Shown here piece after piece: positions 14,460 to 23,289 of a DNA stretch of 48,544 nt. Location of the stretch: NCBI GenBank assembly GCA_000961695.1, contig LADW01000029.1:1-48544 (forward strand). The letters are read 5' to 3'. Source of the stretch: Hyphomonadaceae bacterium BRH_c29. Lineage in GTDB: Bacteria; Pseudomonadota; Alphaproteobacteria; Caulobacterales; Hyphomonadaceae. The notes beneath the pieces were generated by a model. That model did not search any database. It was not told where the DNA came from and saw only the letters and a program-made list of their open reading frames with translations. The position numbers and the translations under genes are program-made. Positions within the stretch are counted from its first letter, which is position 1; each line of letters starts with the position of its first letter.

Positions 14460-15674
14460 TTACGTCTCCACCGCGAACAGCTCATCCTGATCGCCAGCGG
14501 CCACGTCAATCACGTGCCAGGGCAGGCCGCGCTGGGCGACGTCTTCAAGGAAGGGCTTTGCCGGGAATTGTTCGACATTGAACACGCCCTTGCCGGCCCA
14601 TTCGCCGCGGAAGAACATGGCCGCGCCAGAAACCGGCGGCACGCCTGTCGTATAGGAGACGGCTTGGGCGGAGACTTCCTTGTTGGTTTCGGCATGGTCG
14701 CAGACATTGTAGATCATCTTCGTCAGCGGCTTGCCATCCTTCTTGCCACGGAAGATCACGCCGATACTGGTCTTGCCGGTATAGCCTTCAGCGAGGGATG
14801 ACGGCACGGGCAGGAGGTCTTTCAGGAACTCCATCGGGATGATATCCATACCCTTGTGCTTGATCGGCTCCAAACCGATGAGCCCGATGGATTTGAACAC
14901 CTGAAGGTGCTTGATGTATTCGGCGCCGAACGTCATCCAGAAGCGGATCTGCTTCAGGCCCTTGATATTCTTGACCAGGCTTTCCTCTTCCTCGTGATAG
15001 ATGAGGTAGGAATCCTTGGGGCCGACTTCCGGATAGTCGATGTCGCAATTGATGGAGAGGGCGGGGATCTCGATCCACTTGCCATTCTTCCAGTATTTGC
15101 CGTCCTGCGTGACTTCGCGCAGGTTGATCTCCGGGTTGAAGTTCGTGGCAAAGGTCTTGCCATGGTCGCCGGCATTACAGTCCACGATGTCGATATACTC
15201 GATCTCGTCGAACAGGTGCTCCTGCGCATAGGCGCAATAGACGTTCGTCACGCCGGGGTCGAAGCCGCAGCCGAGAATGGCCGTGATGCCCTTCTCCTTG
15301 AAGCGGTCGTGATAGGCCCATTGCCAGGAGTATTCGAACTTCGCGACTTCGCGCGGCTCATAGTTCGCCGTATCCATATAGTTGCAGCCTGTTTCGAGGC
15401 AGGCATCCATGATCGGCAGGTCCTGATAAGGCAGGGCCATGTTGATCAGCAGGTCCGGCTTCACCTTTTCGATGAGGGCGACCACTTCGGCCACATTGTC
15501 GGCATCGACCTGCGCGATTTCGATGGGCGTCTTGCACATCCTGGCGACGTTCTCGCAGCTTTCGATGCGGCGCGAGGCGAGCGTGATGTGCTTGAACGTG
15601 TCACGGTCCATCGCGCATTTCTGGGCGACGACTGAACCGGCAGCGCCGGCACCGATGATGAGAACGCGGTCCAT
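14460..15674 (-). CDS. carboxynorspermidine synthase (saccharopine dehydrogenase-like)
   Basis: A 404-residue NADPH-dependent enzyme that condenses aspartate semialdehyde with putrescine or diaminopropane to carboxyspermidine or carboxynorspermidine. The N-terminal Rossmann motif is GAGAAG (8-13), and the saccharopine-reductase-like catalytic domain includes GCGFDPGVTNVYCAYA near residue 135. It is the first gene of a two-gene polyamine operon with the decarboxylase immediately downstream (TAAATG). This alternative spermidine route is common in bacteria lacking S-adenosylmethionine decarboxylase. Confidence 0.9.
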   Translation of the reverse strand: MDRVLIIGAGAAGSVVAQKCAMDRDTFKHITLASRRIESCENVARMCKTPIEIAQVDADNVAEVVALIEKVKPDLLINMALPYQDLPIMDACLETGCNYMDTANYEPREVAKFEYSWQWAYHDRFKEKGITAILGCGFDPGVTNVYCAYAQEHLFDEIEYIDIVDCNAGDHGKTFATNFNPEINLREVTQDGKYWKNGKWIEIPALSINCDIDYPEVGPKDSYLIYHEEEESLVKNIKGLKQIRFWMTFGAEYIKHLQVFKSIGLIGLEPIKHKGMDIIPMEFLKDLLPVPSSLAEGYTGKTSIGVIFRGKKDGKPLTKMIYNVCDHAETNKEVSAQAVSYTTGVPPVSGAAMFFRGEWAGKGVFNVEQFPAKPFLEDVAQRGLPWHVIDVAAGDQDELFAVET

Positions 15675-15834
15675 GATGGGTGGGCCTCCAAGGGTCTGTA
15701 AAAGGTCTGATTTGACCCGTCACATAGGGCAAACCGACAGGCTTCGCCAGTGGAGACATGAGGGACTGCCGCAGCGCAGGCAGGCGTCTTCTGGGAGGAG
15801 GCGAACGCGTTGCCCAGCGCTGCGGCGGGGGTGG

Positions 15835-16026
15835 TCAGGCAGCCCGCCGGAGCGGGCGAAGGCGGGCGAGCTCCTCGTGCAGCCAGGCATGGTGGCGTTC
15901 AAGGCGCTCGACCTGAAGGAGGTCAGCGTCTGGCCGGCTGGCCAGTTCGTCCTGCCAGGCCTCAATCACGCGGAGCTGGGATATGAGCCAGCACAGCATG
16001 GCAGCATCGTCGATGGGCATGCACAT
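15835..16026 (-). CDS. small protein of unknown function behind Fur-like boxes
   Basis: A 63-residue ORF starting MCMPIDD, with two Cys (2, 12), a helical body rich in Glu, Leu and Arg, and a basic tail (LRPLRRAA). No family is recognised and no membrane segment is evident. The start at 16026 is chosen for AAAGGA seven bases upstream; the ORF can be extended to 16074 but would then read through the operator. Two Fur-box-like palindromes lie at 16043-16061 and 16087-16105, so iron-dependent expression is likely if the ORF is real. Confidence 0.55.
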   Translation of the reverse strand: MCMPIDDAAMLCWLISQLRVIEAWQDELASRPDADLLQVERLERHHAWLHEELARLRPLRRAA

Positions 16027-16042
16027 CAGGCAATCCTTTCGA

Positions 16043-16061
16043 ATTGCGAACCATTCGCAAT
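16043..16061. promoter_or_regulatory. Fur-box-like palindrome 1
   Basis: ATTGCGAA-CCA-TTCGCAAT is a perfect 8-bp inverted repeat with a 3-bp centre. It resembles alphaproteobacterial Fur boxes and starts 17 bp upstream of the small ORF at 16026. Confidence 0.5.
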
Positions 16062-16086
16062 ATCTAATTGGCATCTTTGTGCGCTA

Positions 16087-16105
16087 TTTGCAAGTCATTC
16101 TCAAA
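16087..16105. promoter_or_regulatory. Fur-box-like palindrome 2
   Basis: TTTGCAAGT-C-ATTCTCAAA is an imperfect 19-bp palindrome (6 of 9 symmetric positions) with the TCATTCTCA half seen in alphaproteobacterial Fur sites. It lies 26 bp beyond the first box and upstream of both the small ORF and the divergent membrane gene at 16226. Confidence 0.45.
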
Positions 16106-16225
16106 AATGTCGCAGGGGATGCGGTGGTCTCAATCGGTGGGCGCTGGGAACAAACGGTCCTCAAGCGGGTTCATTGCCTGACAAGTCAGCCCGGTCGGTG
16201 GCTGGCAGTAAGGGAGGAAACCCGG

Positions 16226-16480
16226 ATGAGCCTTGAAAGCCTTATCATTTTTCTGCTGATCGGCGGCATTGCCGGTTGGCTCGCAGGCCTCGTCGTCAAA
16301 GGCGGCGGCTTCGGTATTGTCGGCAATATCGTGGTTGGCATTGTCGGCGCGTTCATTGCCGGGTTCCTGTTCCCGGCCCTGGGTTTCAGCCTCGGTGCAG
16401 GCATTGTGGGTGCCATCATCCACGCGACGATTGGCGCGGTGATCCTGCTCCTGATTGTACGTGTCCTGAAACGGGCCTGA
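16226..16480 (+). CDS. GlsB/YeaQ/YmgE-family membrane protein
   Basis: An 84-residue, very hydrophobic protein with three predicted membrane helices and the Gly-rich pattern of the transglycosylase-associated (GlsB/YeaQ/YmgE) family, seen in GGIAGWLAGLVVKGGGFG and NIVVGIVGAFIAGFL. Members are linked to general stress responses, but the molecular role is unknown. The start at 16226 has AGGGAGGAAA upstream; longer in-frame readings pass through the Fur-like region. It converges on a DUF1499-type lipoprotein gene after 9 bp. Confidence 0.88.
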   Translation: MSLESLIIFLLIGGIAGWLAGLVVKGGGFGIVGNIVVGIVGAFIAGFLFPALGFSLGAGIVGAIIHATIGAVILLLIVRVLKRA

Positions 16481-16489
16481 CCCTCGGGT

Positions 16490-16954
16490 TCAGCGCGCGA
16501 GATCGGCTTCCAGCTGTTTCACCAGTGCGTCCACGCGGGACTTGTTCTTGCCGAGGTCTGACAGGCCGATGCGAGAGCGGGAATAGATGGCGACCTCTGC
16601 TGCCTCCGGCCCGGATGGCCGGACCAGCACGTCAACATCGTCCCGGAACCGCGCCACTGGCGTGACCGCCACATAGCGCAGTTGGATATCGCCATTGGGC
16701 AGTATGCGCTGCTCAGCGTTCGGTTGCAGGCGAACCAGCTCTGCGGCCACTTTACCAGCAGAATGCGAAAACCTCAGTGTTTCATCCGGGTTCCCGGACA
16801 CTTCGCAGATGGCCGGCGCACACAGAAGGTAGCGATTGGATGGCAGGCCCGGCTCAAGCGTTGCGAAGTCGATCCAGTCACCTTTGGGTGCCGGGTGAGA
16901 CGCGCATGCGGTCAGAATGAGCGCTGCGCTGCAGGCAATAATCGAACGCTTCAT
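16490..16954 (-). CDS. DUF1499-type lipoprotein
   Basis: A 154-residue protein with a lipoprotein signal (LTAC, Cys17). The C-terminal half shows YSRSRIGLSDLGKNKSRVD, the signature of DUF1499 proteins, which are small exported proteins of unknown function. It is probably anchored to the inner or outer membrane facing the periplasm. It stands alone, convergent with the GlsB-type gene and divergent from argF. Confidence 0.75.
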   Translation of the reverse strand: MKRSIIACSAALILTACASHPAPKGDWIDFATLEPGLPSNRYLLCAPAICEVSGNPDETLRFSHSAGKVAAELVRLQPNAEQRILPNGDIQLRYVAVTPVARFRDDVDVLVRPSGPEAAEVAIYSRSRIGLSDLGKNKSRVDALVKQLEADLAR

Positions 16955-17069
16955 CTTGTACCTCTTTCTTATGCCCCCATTCTACGTAGTCGTCGCCATT
17001 TCGGATCGCATCTAGCGGCCATGGCATATATGCGCTAAGGCGCGCCCTTCATTTTGCAGGGAGGACGCC

Positions 17070-17996
17070 ATGGCTGGTCGTCACTTCATCGACATCTGGC
17101 ATCTCGACGCAGTCGAGCTTCGCGAAATCCTCGACATGGCCCATGCCATGAAGAAAGCACGCGCGGGCTGGCCCAAGGGGCGCGTCGATGTCGGCGCTCC
17201 GCTTGAAGGCCACACGCTGGGGATGATTTTCGAGAAATCCTCGACCCGCACGCGCTTTTCCTTCGACATGGCCATGCGCCAGCTGGGTGGCAGCTCGATC
17301 ACGGCGACGTCCAGTGACATGCAGCTTGGCCGCGGCGAAACGGTCGAAGATACGGCCCGCGTCCTCTCGCGCTATCTCGATGCCGTGATGATCCGCGCCA
17401 ATGATCATTCCGATGTCGAAGCATTTGCTGAGTTTGCGACTGTGCCGGTGATCAACGGCCTGACCGACCGCTCGCATCCCTGCCAGATCATGGCCGACCT
17501 CCAGACGCTGGAAGAGAAGGGTGTCACCCTGCGCGGCGCACGCCTCGCCTGGGTCGGCGACGGCAACAATGTCTGCGCCAGCTTCATTCATGCCGCGGCC
17601 AAGTTCGGCTTCTCGCTGGCCGTCGGCACGCCGGCCCGTTTCGCGCCGGATGACGAAGACCTCGATATTGCACGCGAGCTGCAGGGCCGGGTCGATCTCT
17701 ATGAGACCGCCGAAGAGGCTGTCGCGGGCGCTGATGTCGTGATCGCCGACACGTTCGTCTCCATGGGAGACAAGGATGCCGAGCGCCGCCTTGAAGCCCT
17801 TGAGCCCTATGCGGTGACCGAAGACCTGATGGAGCTTGCTGACAAGAGCGCCTACTTCCTGCACTGCCTGCCAGCGCACCGGGGCGAAGAGGTCGATAGT
17901 GAAGTCATCGACGGCCCGCAAAGCCTCGTCTTCGACGAAGCCGAAAACCGCCTGCACGCACAGAAGGCTATCCTGCGCTGGTGCCTTGAGAAATAG
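17070..17996 (+). CDS. argF: ornithine carbamoyltransferase
   Basis: A 308-residue enzyme joining carbamoyl phosphate and ornithine to citrulline in arginine synthesis. The carbamoyl-phosphate loop SSTRTRF is at 57-63, HPCQ is near 135, and the ornithine site [11 protein letters not shown] is near 264-274. It has normal length, with a GGGAGG ribosome site. It precedes a convergent MFS gene with a 3-bp gap, so any terminator must lie inside that gene. Confidence 0.95.
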   Translation: MAGRHFIDIWHLDAVELREILDMAHAMKKARAGWPKGRVDVGAPLEGHTLGMIFEKSSTRTRFSFDMAMRQLGGSSITATSSDMQLGRGETVEDTARVLSRYLDAVMIRANDHSDVEAFAEFATVPVINGLTDRSHPCQIMADLQTLEEKGVTLRGARLAWVGDGNNVCASFIHAAAKFGFSLAVGTPARFAPDDEDLDIARELQGRVDLYETAEEAVAGADVVIADTFVSMGDKDAERRLEALEPYAVTEDLMELADKSAYFLHCLPAHRGEEVDSEVIDGPQSLVFDEAENRLHAQKAILRWCLEK

Positions 17997-17999
17997 GCG

Positions 18000-19307
18000 T
18001 CAGGCGGCCTGAACTTCCTTCAGCCCCACCGCAAACAGGGCCGCGACCGCGCTCATCACGCCGAGGATCGCAATCACGGCGCTGACGCCCCATGCCGCTG
18101 CGACGAGGCTGAAGCCCCCGCCAAGGATCAGGACGGTGCCGATAATTGTGTTGGAAAGCGCGGTATAGGCGGCGCGTGTCTCTGCGCTCGCCATGTCGAC
18201 CAGATGGGTTGACCGGCCGAGCCTTACACCCTGATAGGAAATCATCAGGATAAAGATCATGGCTGGCAGGCCTGCGCTGGCGCTGAGCAGGCCAGCCGCG
18301 TTCAGTCCCAATGTGCCGAACAAAGCGAGTGCCCCGGAAAGGCCCGTCAGGATCAGCACTTTCCGGCTCGACCGGTCAGCCAGGCGCCCCCAGACGTAGG
18401 AGCTGAGCAGGCCGGCGCTGGCGGAGGCCACAACGAGTAGGCCCAGACCGCCGAACATGCCGCGCGCGGTCTCCGCCTGTGTCCCAAGCGCGACCATGAA
18501 AGGCGGTGCCAGCGCGGTGGAGGTAAGCAGCGCGCGCACCAGGATGAAGCGCCTCAGCTGCGCGTCGCGTGCGAGCAGTTTGAAATCATCCGTCAGCGAT
18601 CGGATCGGGTCCGCGGCGGGTGCTGTCTCGCTGGCGTCTTCCTTCAAGGTCGCGAAGGCAGTTGCCGCGAACAGCCAAAGCACGCTGGCCAGCATCAATC
18701 CGCCCGCGACGAGGTTGAAGCGATTGTCCCCCGCGAAGGTCAGGAGGCTGCCATAGGCCAGCACCGCGCCTGCGCCGATGGAGCTGGCCGTGCCGGTGAC
18801 CGTGCCCCGGCGTGACTTCGCGATCGTCTTGCCCAGCACATCCTTGTAGGTGACCGAACAGACTGAGCGTGCGAGCGCCAACACCGTCAGCGCGGCAAGT
18901 ATGGACCAACCCGCCGCCGTGCCTGTCAGCGTGACAGCTGCCGCGCCCATCGCCATGGCCGCAAGGCCCTGAACGAGCGACCCTCCGGCCCAGGCCCATT
19001 TGCGCCGTTTGAGGCGCCGCAGGGCGCCGGCTGTGAACATTTGCGGAAACAGGGCGCCAGACTCCCGGATTGGGACCAGCAGCCCTAGCAACGCCGCTGG
19101 CGCGCCAAGCGTCGTCAGCAGCCAGCTCAGCACCAGTTTCGGGTCGATCAGTCCATCCGCGATCTTGGTGGCCGACAGGCTGGCAACATGCCGGAGGAAA
19201 CTGTCTGCTTCGTGGCGGCGCGCGGTTTCGCTGATGTCGGGGTCGGCCAGCTTGCTGCTCTTCGACGTCAGGGCCTCGAAGACTGCGTCTTTCACCTGTT
19301 GCGACAT
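18000..19307 (-). CDS. MFS transporter
   Basis: A 435-residue major-facilitator protein with about twelve hydrophobic segments preceded by a soluble N-terminal stretch of about 50 residues. The intracellular loop YVWGRLADRSSRKVL in the second half matches the MFS loop motif. The substrate is unknown. The start at 19307 (MSQQVKD) is chosen because the longer frame to 19430 reads as non-protein and would overlap the promoter of the divergent radical SAM gene. The ribosome site is weak, so the start is uncertain. Confidence 0.82.
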   Translation of the reverse strand: MSQQVKDAVFEALTSKSSKLADPDISETARRHEADSFLRHVASLSATKIADGLIDPKLVLSWLLTTLGAPAALLGLLVPIRESGALFPQMFTAGALRRLKRRKWAWAGGSLVQGLAAMAMGAAAVTLTGTAAGWSILAALTVLALARSVCSVTYKDVLGKTIAKSRRGTVTGTASSIGAGAVLAYGSLLTFAGDNRFNLVAGGLMLASVLWLFAATAFATLKEDASETAPAADPIRSLTDDFKLLARDAQLRRFILVRALLTSTALAPPFMVALGTQAETARGMFGGLGLLVVASASAGLLSSYVWGRLADRSSRKVLILTGLSGALALFGTLGLNAAGLLSASAGLPAMIFILMISYQGVRLGRSTHLVDMASAETRAAYTALSNTIIGTVLILGGGFSLVAAAWGVSAVIAILGVMSAVAALFAVGLKEVQAA

Positions 19308-19491
19308 GACCCGTTGCCCGCCCTCTGTGCTGGTCTGGCCAAGATCATGCTTTTGAGTTGCGTGACAATCCGGAAGGCACAGGGACGTGAATTCGCCAGA
19401 TGGTGCCCGGACCACCCACGCGTTGATCAAGTCTTTGTCAGAACGGCAATTTCCCGCTGGCCTGCCATTTGCGGGCCGTTAGGATGCGCGC

Positions 19492-20460
19492 ATGGCTGAT
19501 ACTGATTTCCCGACCGAGAAATTTTCCGATCCGGACACGACCGCGAAGGGCGAGACCCGAGCGAGCGTGGCCTGGACGGGGCTGAAGACGCTCTGGTTCA
19601 ATACCGGCACGCTCTGCAATATCGAGTGCTGCAATTGCTACATTCTCTCGTCGCCGAAGAATGACCGGCTGGTCTATCTAACCCTTGCTGACGTCACGCC
19701 CTATCTGGATGAGATCGAGGGCGAAGTGGAGATCGGCATCACGGGCGGCGAGCCGTTCATGTGCCCGGACATCCTGCCCATAATGGAAGAGATCCTGCGC
19801 CGGGGACACAGCCTTTTGCTGCTAACCAACGCCATGCGCCCGATGATGCGGCCGCGCATCCAGGAGGGTCTGAAGCGCATTCTGACTGCCGACGACCGTG
19901 ATCCAGGTGTCGGCGACGGTGATCCTGCTGACCGTTTATGTGTGCGTGTGTCGCTCGACAGTCACCGTCCCGACCTCCACGACGCGGAGCGCGGTGAAGG
20001 CGCCTTCGCGGAGGCCTGCGAGGGCATAAGGTGGCTGGGCGAACAGGGCTTCCGCGTCGCGATTGCCGGGCGCCAGTCCCTGCACGAGGATGAGACGGCC
20101 ACCCGCGCCGCCTATGGCGCGCTCGCCGCTTCGCTCGGTCTTGCGCTCGACCCGGCCGATCCGAAGCAGCTGGTTCTTTTCCCGGAAATGATCGCTCGCG
20201 ACGATCCGCCGGAAATCACTACTGCCTGCTGGGGCATCCTGAACAAGGCGCCGGAGAGCATCATGTGCGCAGACCAGCGCATGGTGATCCGCCGCAAGGG
20301 CGCGGCGCGGGCGAGCGTCACGGCCTGCACGCTGCTAGTGGACGATCCGGCCTTCGAACTTGGCCATACGCTCGCCGAGGCGACGGCAGACCCTGTCAAG
20401 CTGAACCACCCCTGGTGCGCCAGCTTCTGCGTTCTTGGCGGCGGCAGCTGCTCTGCTTGA
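19492..20460 (+). CDS. radical SAM protein with extra C-terminal cysteines
   Basis: A 322-residue radical SAM enzyme that would cleave S-adenosylmethionine at a [4Fe-4S] cluster held by Cys42, Cys46 and Cys49 (CX3CX2C) and start radical chemistry. GGEPF near 86-90 is the SAM-binding motif. The C-terminal region carries further cysteines, including CWGI, MCADQ, TACTLL and a final Cys309/Cys313/Cys320 set, suggesting a SPASM- or Twitch-like auxiliary cluster. No precursor peptide or pathway gene is adjacent. The closest functional guess is peptide or cofactor maturation; the substrate is unknown. Confidence 0.85.
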   Translation: MADTDFPTEKFSDPDTTAKGETRASVAWTGLKTLWFNTGTLCNIECCNCYILSSPKNDRLVYLTLADVTPYLDEIEGEVEIGITGGEPFMCPDILPIMEEILRRGHSLLLLTNAMRPMMRPRIQEGLKRILTADDRDPGVGDGDPADRLCVRVSLDSHRPDLHDAERGEGAFAEACEGIRWLGEQGFRVAIAGRQSLHEDETATRAAYGALAASLGLALDPADPKQLVLFPEMIARDDPPEITTACWGILNKAPESIMCADQRMVIRRKGAARASVTACTLLVDDPAFELGHTLAEATADPVKLNHPWCASFCVLGGGSCSA

Positions 20461-20542
20461 GGCCCGCCGGGGCCGATCACACGCCCTGATCTTGATACTG
20501 TGAGGGCCCGCTGCCACATGGGGTCGTCACAAGGAGCCCGTT

Positions 20543-21475
20543 ATGGCTGACACATTCCACACCCCCAGCGACTTTGTTGCAAATTTTCAGATCGAACAGC
20601 GGCCCGTGCGCGGCCGCGCCGTTCGCATGGGTGCCAGCAGTGTTTCGCCGATCCTGCATCGGCACGACTACCCGCCGCACCTCGCCCGTATTCTGGGCGA
20701 AGCGATCACGCTGGCGGCGCTGGTCGGATCGTCCCTGAAGTTCGATGGGCGCCTGCTGGTGCAAGCTGAAGGCGATGGTCCGGTGACGATGCTGGTCGGT
20801 GAGTACCGCTCCGATGGCGGTGTGCGCGGCTATGCCCGCTTCGATGCCGAGGCCTGGGCCAATCTCGACCGGGTCAACAAGGGCGCGGCACCGCACATGC
20901 CCCAGTTGTTCGGCCCGTCCGGACGGCTCGGCCTGATCATCGTGCAGGATAATCCGGCGATCCAGCCCTATCAGGGCATCGTGCCGCTGGTGAAGGGTAC
21001 GCTGGCCGAATGTGCGGAAGACTATTTCGCCCAGTCCGAACAGGTGCCGACACGTATCAAGTTGTCGGTCGCCGAGTTCGAACGCAAGGGCGAACCGGTC
21101 CAATGGGTGTCGGGCGGCATGATGGTTCAGCGCGTCGCGGCAGATAAAGCGCGCGGCGATACGGATGCCGCATGGGACGAAGCCCGCGCCCTGTTCGCAA
21201 CGATCTCGGACGCTGAACTTGTTGATCCGGCTCTGCCAATGGAAGAGCTGCTCTACCGCCTGTTCCACGAACAGGGTGTGCGGATGGAAGATCCCGTCAC
21301 GCTGGAAGACCGTTGCACCTGCAATCAGGATCGCCTGATCGCGACGCTGCAAAGCATGCCGGACGAAAGTCTGCGTGAGCTGGTGGAAGAGGATGGCAAT
21401 CTGTCGATCGACTGCCAGTTCTGTGGCCGCAGCTATAACGTGCCGATCGAAGACGTCACCGGCGCAGCGAACTAG
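20543..21475 (+). CDS. hslO: Hsp33 redox-regulated chaperone
   Basis: A 310-residue holdase chaperone activated by oxidative unfolding. The redox zinc centre is complete: Cys258 and Cys260 (CTC) with Cys291 and Cys294 (CQFC). The N-terminal substrate-binding domain is full length. The start at 20543 has AGGAG upstream. It follows the radical SAM gene by about 80 bp and ends at a hairpin. An argD-argF-hslO cluster is common in alphaproteobacteria; here it is stretched by inserted genes. Confidence 0.95.
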   Translation: MADTFHTPSDFVANFQIEQRPVRGRAVRMGASSVSPILHRHDYPPHLARILGEAITLAALVGSSLKFDGRLLVQAEGDGPVTMLVGEYRSDGGVRGYARFDAEAWANLDRVNKGAAPHMPQLFGPSGRLGLIIVQDNPAIQPYQGIVPLVKGTLAECAEDYFAQSEQVPTRIKLSVAEFERKGEPVQWVSGGMMVQRVAADKARGDTDAAWDEARALFATISDAELVDPALPMEELLYRLFHEQGVRMEDPVTLEDRCTCNQDRLIATLQSMPDESLRELVEEDGNLSIDCQFCGRSYNVPIEDVTGAAN

Positions 21476-21484
21476 GAAACCTGA

Positions 21485-21522
21485 CCCTCTCTTCCCGCGC
21501 CTTCGGGCGCAGGAGGGGAGGG
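21485..21522 (+). terminator. hairpin after hslO
   Basis: An imperfect 12-bp outer stem (21485-21496 with 21511-21522) continues into GCGCC-TTCG-GGCGC (21497-21510) with a stable UUCG tetraloop. There is no U tail. It begins 10 bp after the hslO stop. Confidence 0.5.
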
Positions 21523-21587
21523 CCTATCTCAGGTTCCGGCACAGATTGCGGATTGCGCCTTTCCGCCGCCGCTGGCACACGGGCGGC

Positions 21588-22256
21588 ATGACCTTCAAAT
21601 GGCTCCCCAATGCGCTCACCATTGCACGCTGCGTGTTTGCAGTGCTTTGCCTCGGCGGTATCGTTCAGGCCTTGCGGGCGCAGGACCTGATTGAGCTCGG
21701 CCTCACGCAGGATATTACCGAGACGGAGCAGACTCGCCGCGTGGTGCTTGAACAGCTCTGGTACCAGTTTGCGCTTCTGTCCTTTCTGTCCGGCGCGCTG
21801 ACGGATTTCCTCGATGGCTGGTTTGCGCGGAAGCTGAACGCCCAGTCGCGTTTTGGCGTCTGGCTGGACCCGATTGCCGACAAGTTCCTGGTTGGCTTCG
21901 CGCTGCTGGGCCTTGCGCTCATGTTCCGCACCTGGGTGATCTATATCCCGGCCGCCGCAATCATTGCCCGCGATGCGTTCATGACGTGGCTGCGCACAAC
22001 GCCGCGCGGCAAGTCCGTGGTCGATCCGTCGAACCTCGCCAAGTGGAAGACCGGCTTTGAAATGGCCGCCATTATCGGTCTGCTCGTACCGATGGCGCTG
22101 ATCCCTCACCTGGCAGTGTCGCAGGGAAGTGCGATGACTGCCATGGCGACGCTATTGCCGCTGGCATTGGTCGGAATGCTCTGGATTGCAGCGGCGCTGT
22201 CGCTGTGGACGGGCTGGCGCTACATGCTTGCGGCGGCGCGCAGCACAAACCGGTAG
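21588..22256 (+). CDS. CDP-alcohol phosphatidyltransferase family protein
   Basis: A 222-residue integral membrane enzyme with the complete family motif Asp73-x2-Asp76-Gly77-x2-Ala80-Arg81-x8-Gly90-x3-Asp94-x3-Asp98. It transfers a phosphatidyl group from CDP-diacylglycerol to an alcohol. PgsA (phosphatidylglycerophosphate synthase) is the likeliest function by general resemblance, but other CDP-alcohol transferases are possible. About five membrane helices are visible. The start at 21588 gives the normal NALTIAR-type N-terminus; the longer frame from 21375 overlaps hslO. Confidence 0.88.
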   Translation: MTFKWLPNALTIARCVFAVLCLGGIVQALRAQDLIELGLTQDITETEQTRRVVLEQLWYQFALLSFLSGALTDFLDGWFARKLNAQSRFGVWLDPIADKFLVGFALLGLALMFRTWVIYIPAAAIIARDAFMTWLRTTPRGKSVVDPSNLAKWKTGFEMAAIIGLLVPMALIPHLAVSQGSAMTAMATLLPLALVGMLWIAAALSLWTGWRYMLAAARSTNR

Positions 22257-22308
22257 GTTTTCAGAGCTGAAAACAAGAACGCCGGCCCAAGGGGACAGGG
22301 CCGACGTT
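22257..22308 (+). terminator. two hairpins after the phosphatidyltransferase gene
   Basis: GTTTTCAG-AG-CTGAAAAC (22257-22274) begins directly after the stop. A second stem (22278-22288 with 22298-22308, one mismatch, 9-nt loop) follows and ends in TTCCGTTT. Together they look like a terminator. The remaining gap to 22521 shows nothing further. Confidence 0.55.
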
Positions 22309-22521
22309 CCGTTTGCCTGATTGGCGCGCAGGACAAGGGGAAACCCGCTGCGCCGGCATTCAATCATGACGAGATTTGGTCTCTCCCCCGCCAAGGCAGA
22401 AATGATCTCACCGGTGGATTAAAGCGCTCTTAATGTTCAGGGCGAGATTGAGGCGCCTTTTCCACAAATCTGCCTCGGGACCAGCCTCCCTGCTGCCGCA
22501 TTCGGGGCAGACCACAGGCAT

Positions 22522-23283
22522 ATGAAACGCACGCGCCCCTTTGATGCCTGGAAGATGATCGCCGTCCTCGGTGCGGCGATGATGTTCCTTTGCTTGCCGG
22601 CCGTGCTGGCGGTGGCCGGGGTGGACAATGTGCGCGACACGCCGCGTTCCCGGGCAGCTGTTGAGGCGCACACACCTGAACTCAGCGAAGCGCTGGCGGA
22701 GAAGGGGCTTCGCCTCGGCGCACCCGTTTACCTTCGGCTTACCAAGGAACCTGCCGTGTTGACGGCCTATGTCGCCAATGAGGAAGGGGTGTACGAACCG
22801 TTCCGGTCCTGGCCGGTGTGTTCCGTTTCGGGCAAGCTCGGCCCGAAACTGGCGGAAGGGGACCTGCAGGCGCCGGAGGGCTTTTACTCGGTCGCGCCCG
22901 GCCAGATGAACCCGGCCTCGTCCTATCATCTGGCATTCAATATCGGCTATCCGAATGCGTTCGACCGTGACCATGAGCGCACCGGTTCGTATCTCATGGT
23001 GCATGGCAGCTGCGTCTCAGTGGGTTGCTATGCCATGACCGACAAAGGGATCGAGGAAATCTGGACCCTGATGCAGGCCGCGATGGACCATGGCCAGTCT
23101 GCTGTGCCCGTGCACATCTTTCCGTTCCCGATGACGGCTGCAAACCTTCAGCGCCATGCCGATGACGAAAACGCCCCCTTCTGGCGCTCGCTCGCCCCGG
23201 CCTGGGAGGCATTCGACACGACGGCGCATGTTCCCGATGTGCGCGTCATCGACGGCGAGTACGAAGTCCAGCCCGTCGCCTGA
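22522..23283 (+). CDS. L,D-transpeptidase (YkuD domain), YafK-like
   Basis: A 253-residue exported protein with an N-terminal membrane/signal segment (about residues 10-32). The YkuD catalytic signature is His161-Gly-Ser ... Ser-x-Gly-Cys169 (HGSCVSVGCYAM), with Cys169 the likely nucleophile. It would form or cut L,D-linkages in peptidoglycan in the periplasm. Its size and the placement of the motif suit the YafK/ErfK-type single-domain enzymes. It stands alone and converges on the Nudix gene with a 6-bp gap. Confidence 0.87.
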   Translation: MKRTRPFDAWKMIAVLGAAMMFLCLPAVLAVAGVDNVRDTPRSRAAVEAHTPELSEALAEKGLRLGAPVYLRLTKEPAVLTAYVANEEGVYEPFRSWPVCSVSGKLGPKLAEGDLQAPEGFYSVAPGQMNPASSYHLAFNIGYPNAFDRDHERTGSYLMVHGSCVSVGCYAMTDKGIEEIWTLMQAAMDHGQSAVPVHIFPFPMTAANLQRHADDENAPFWRSLAPAWEAFDTTAHVPDVRVIDGEYEVQPVA

Positions 23284-23289
23284 TTGCTG

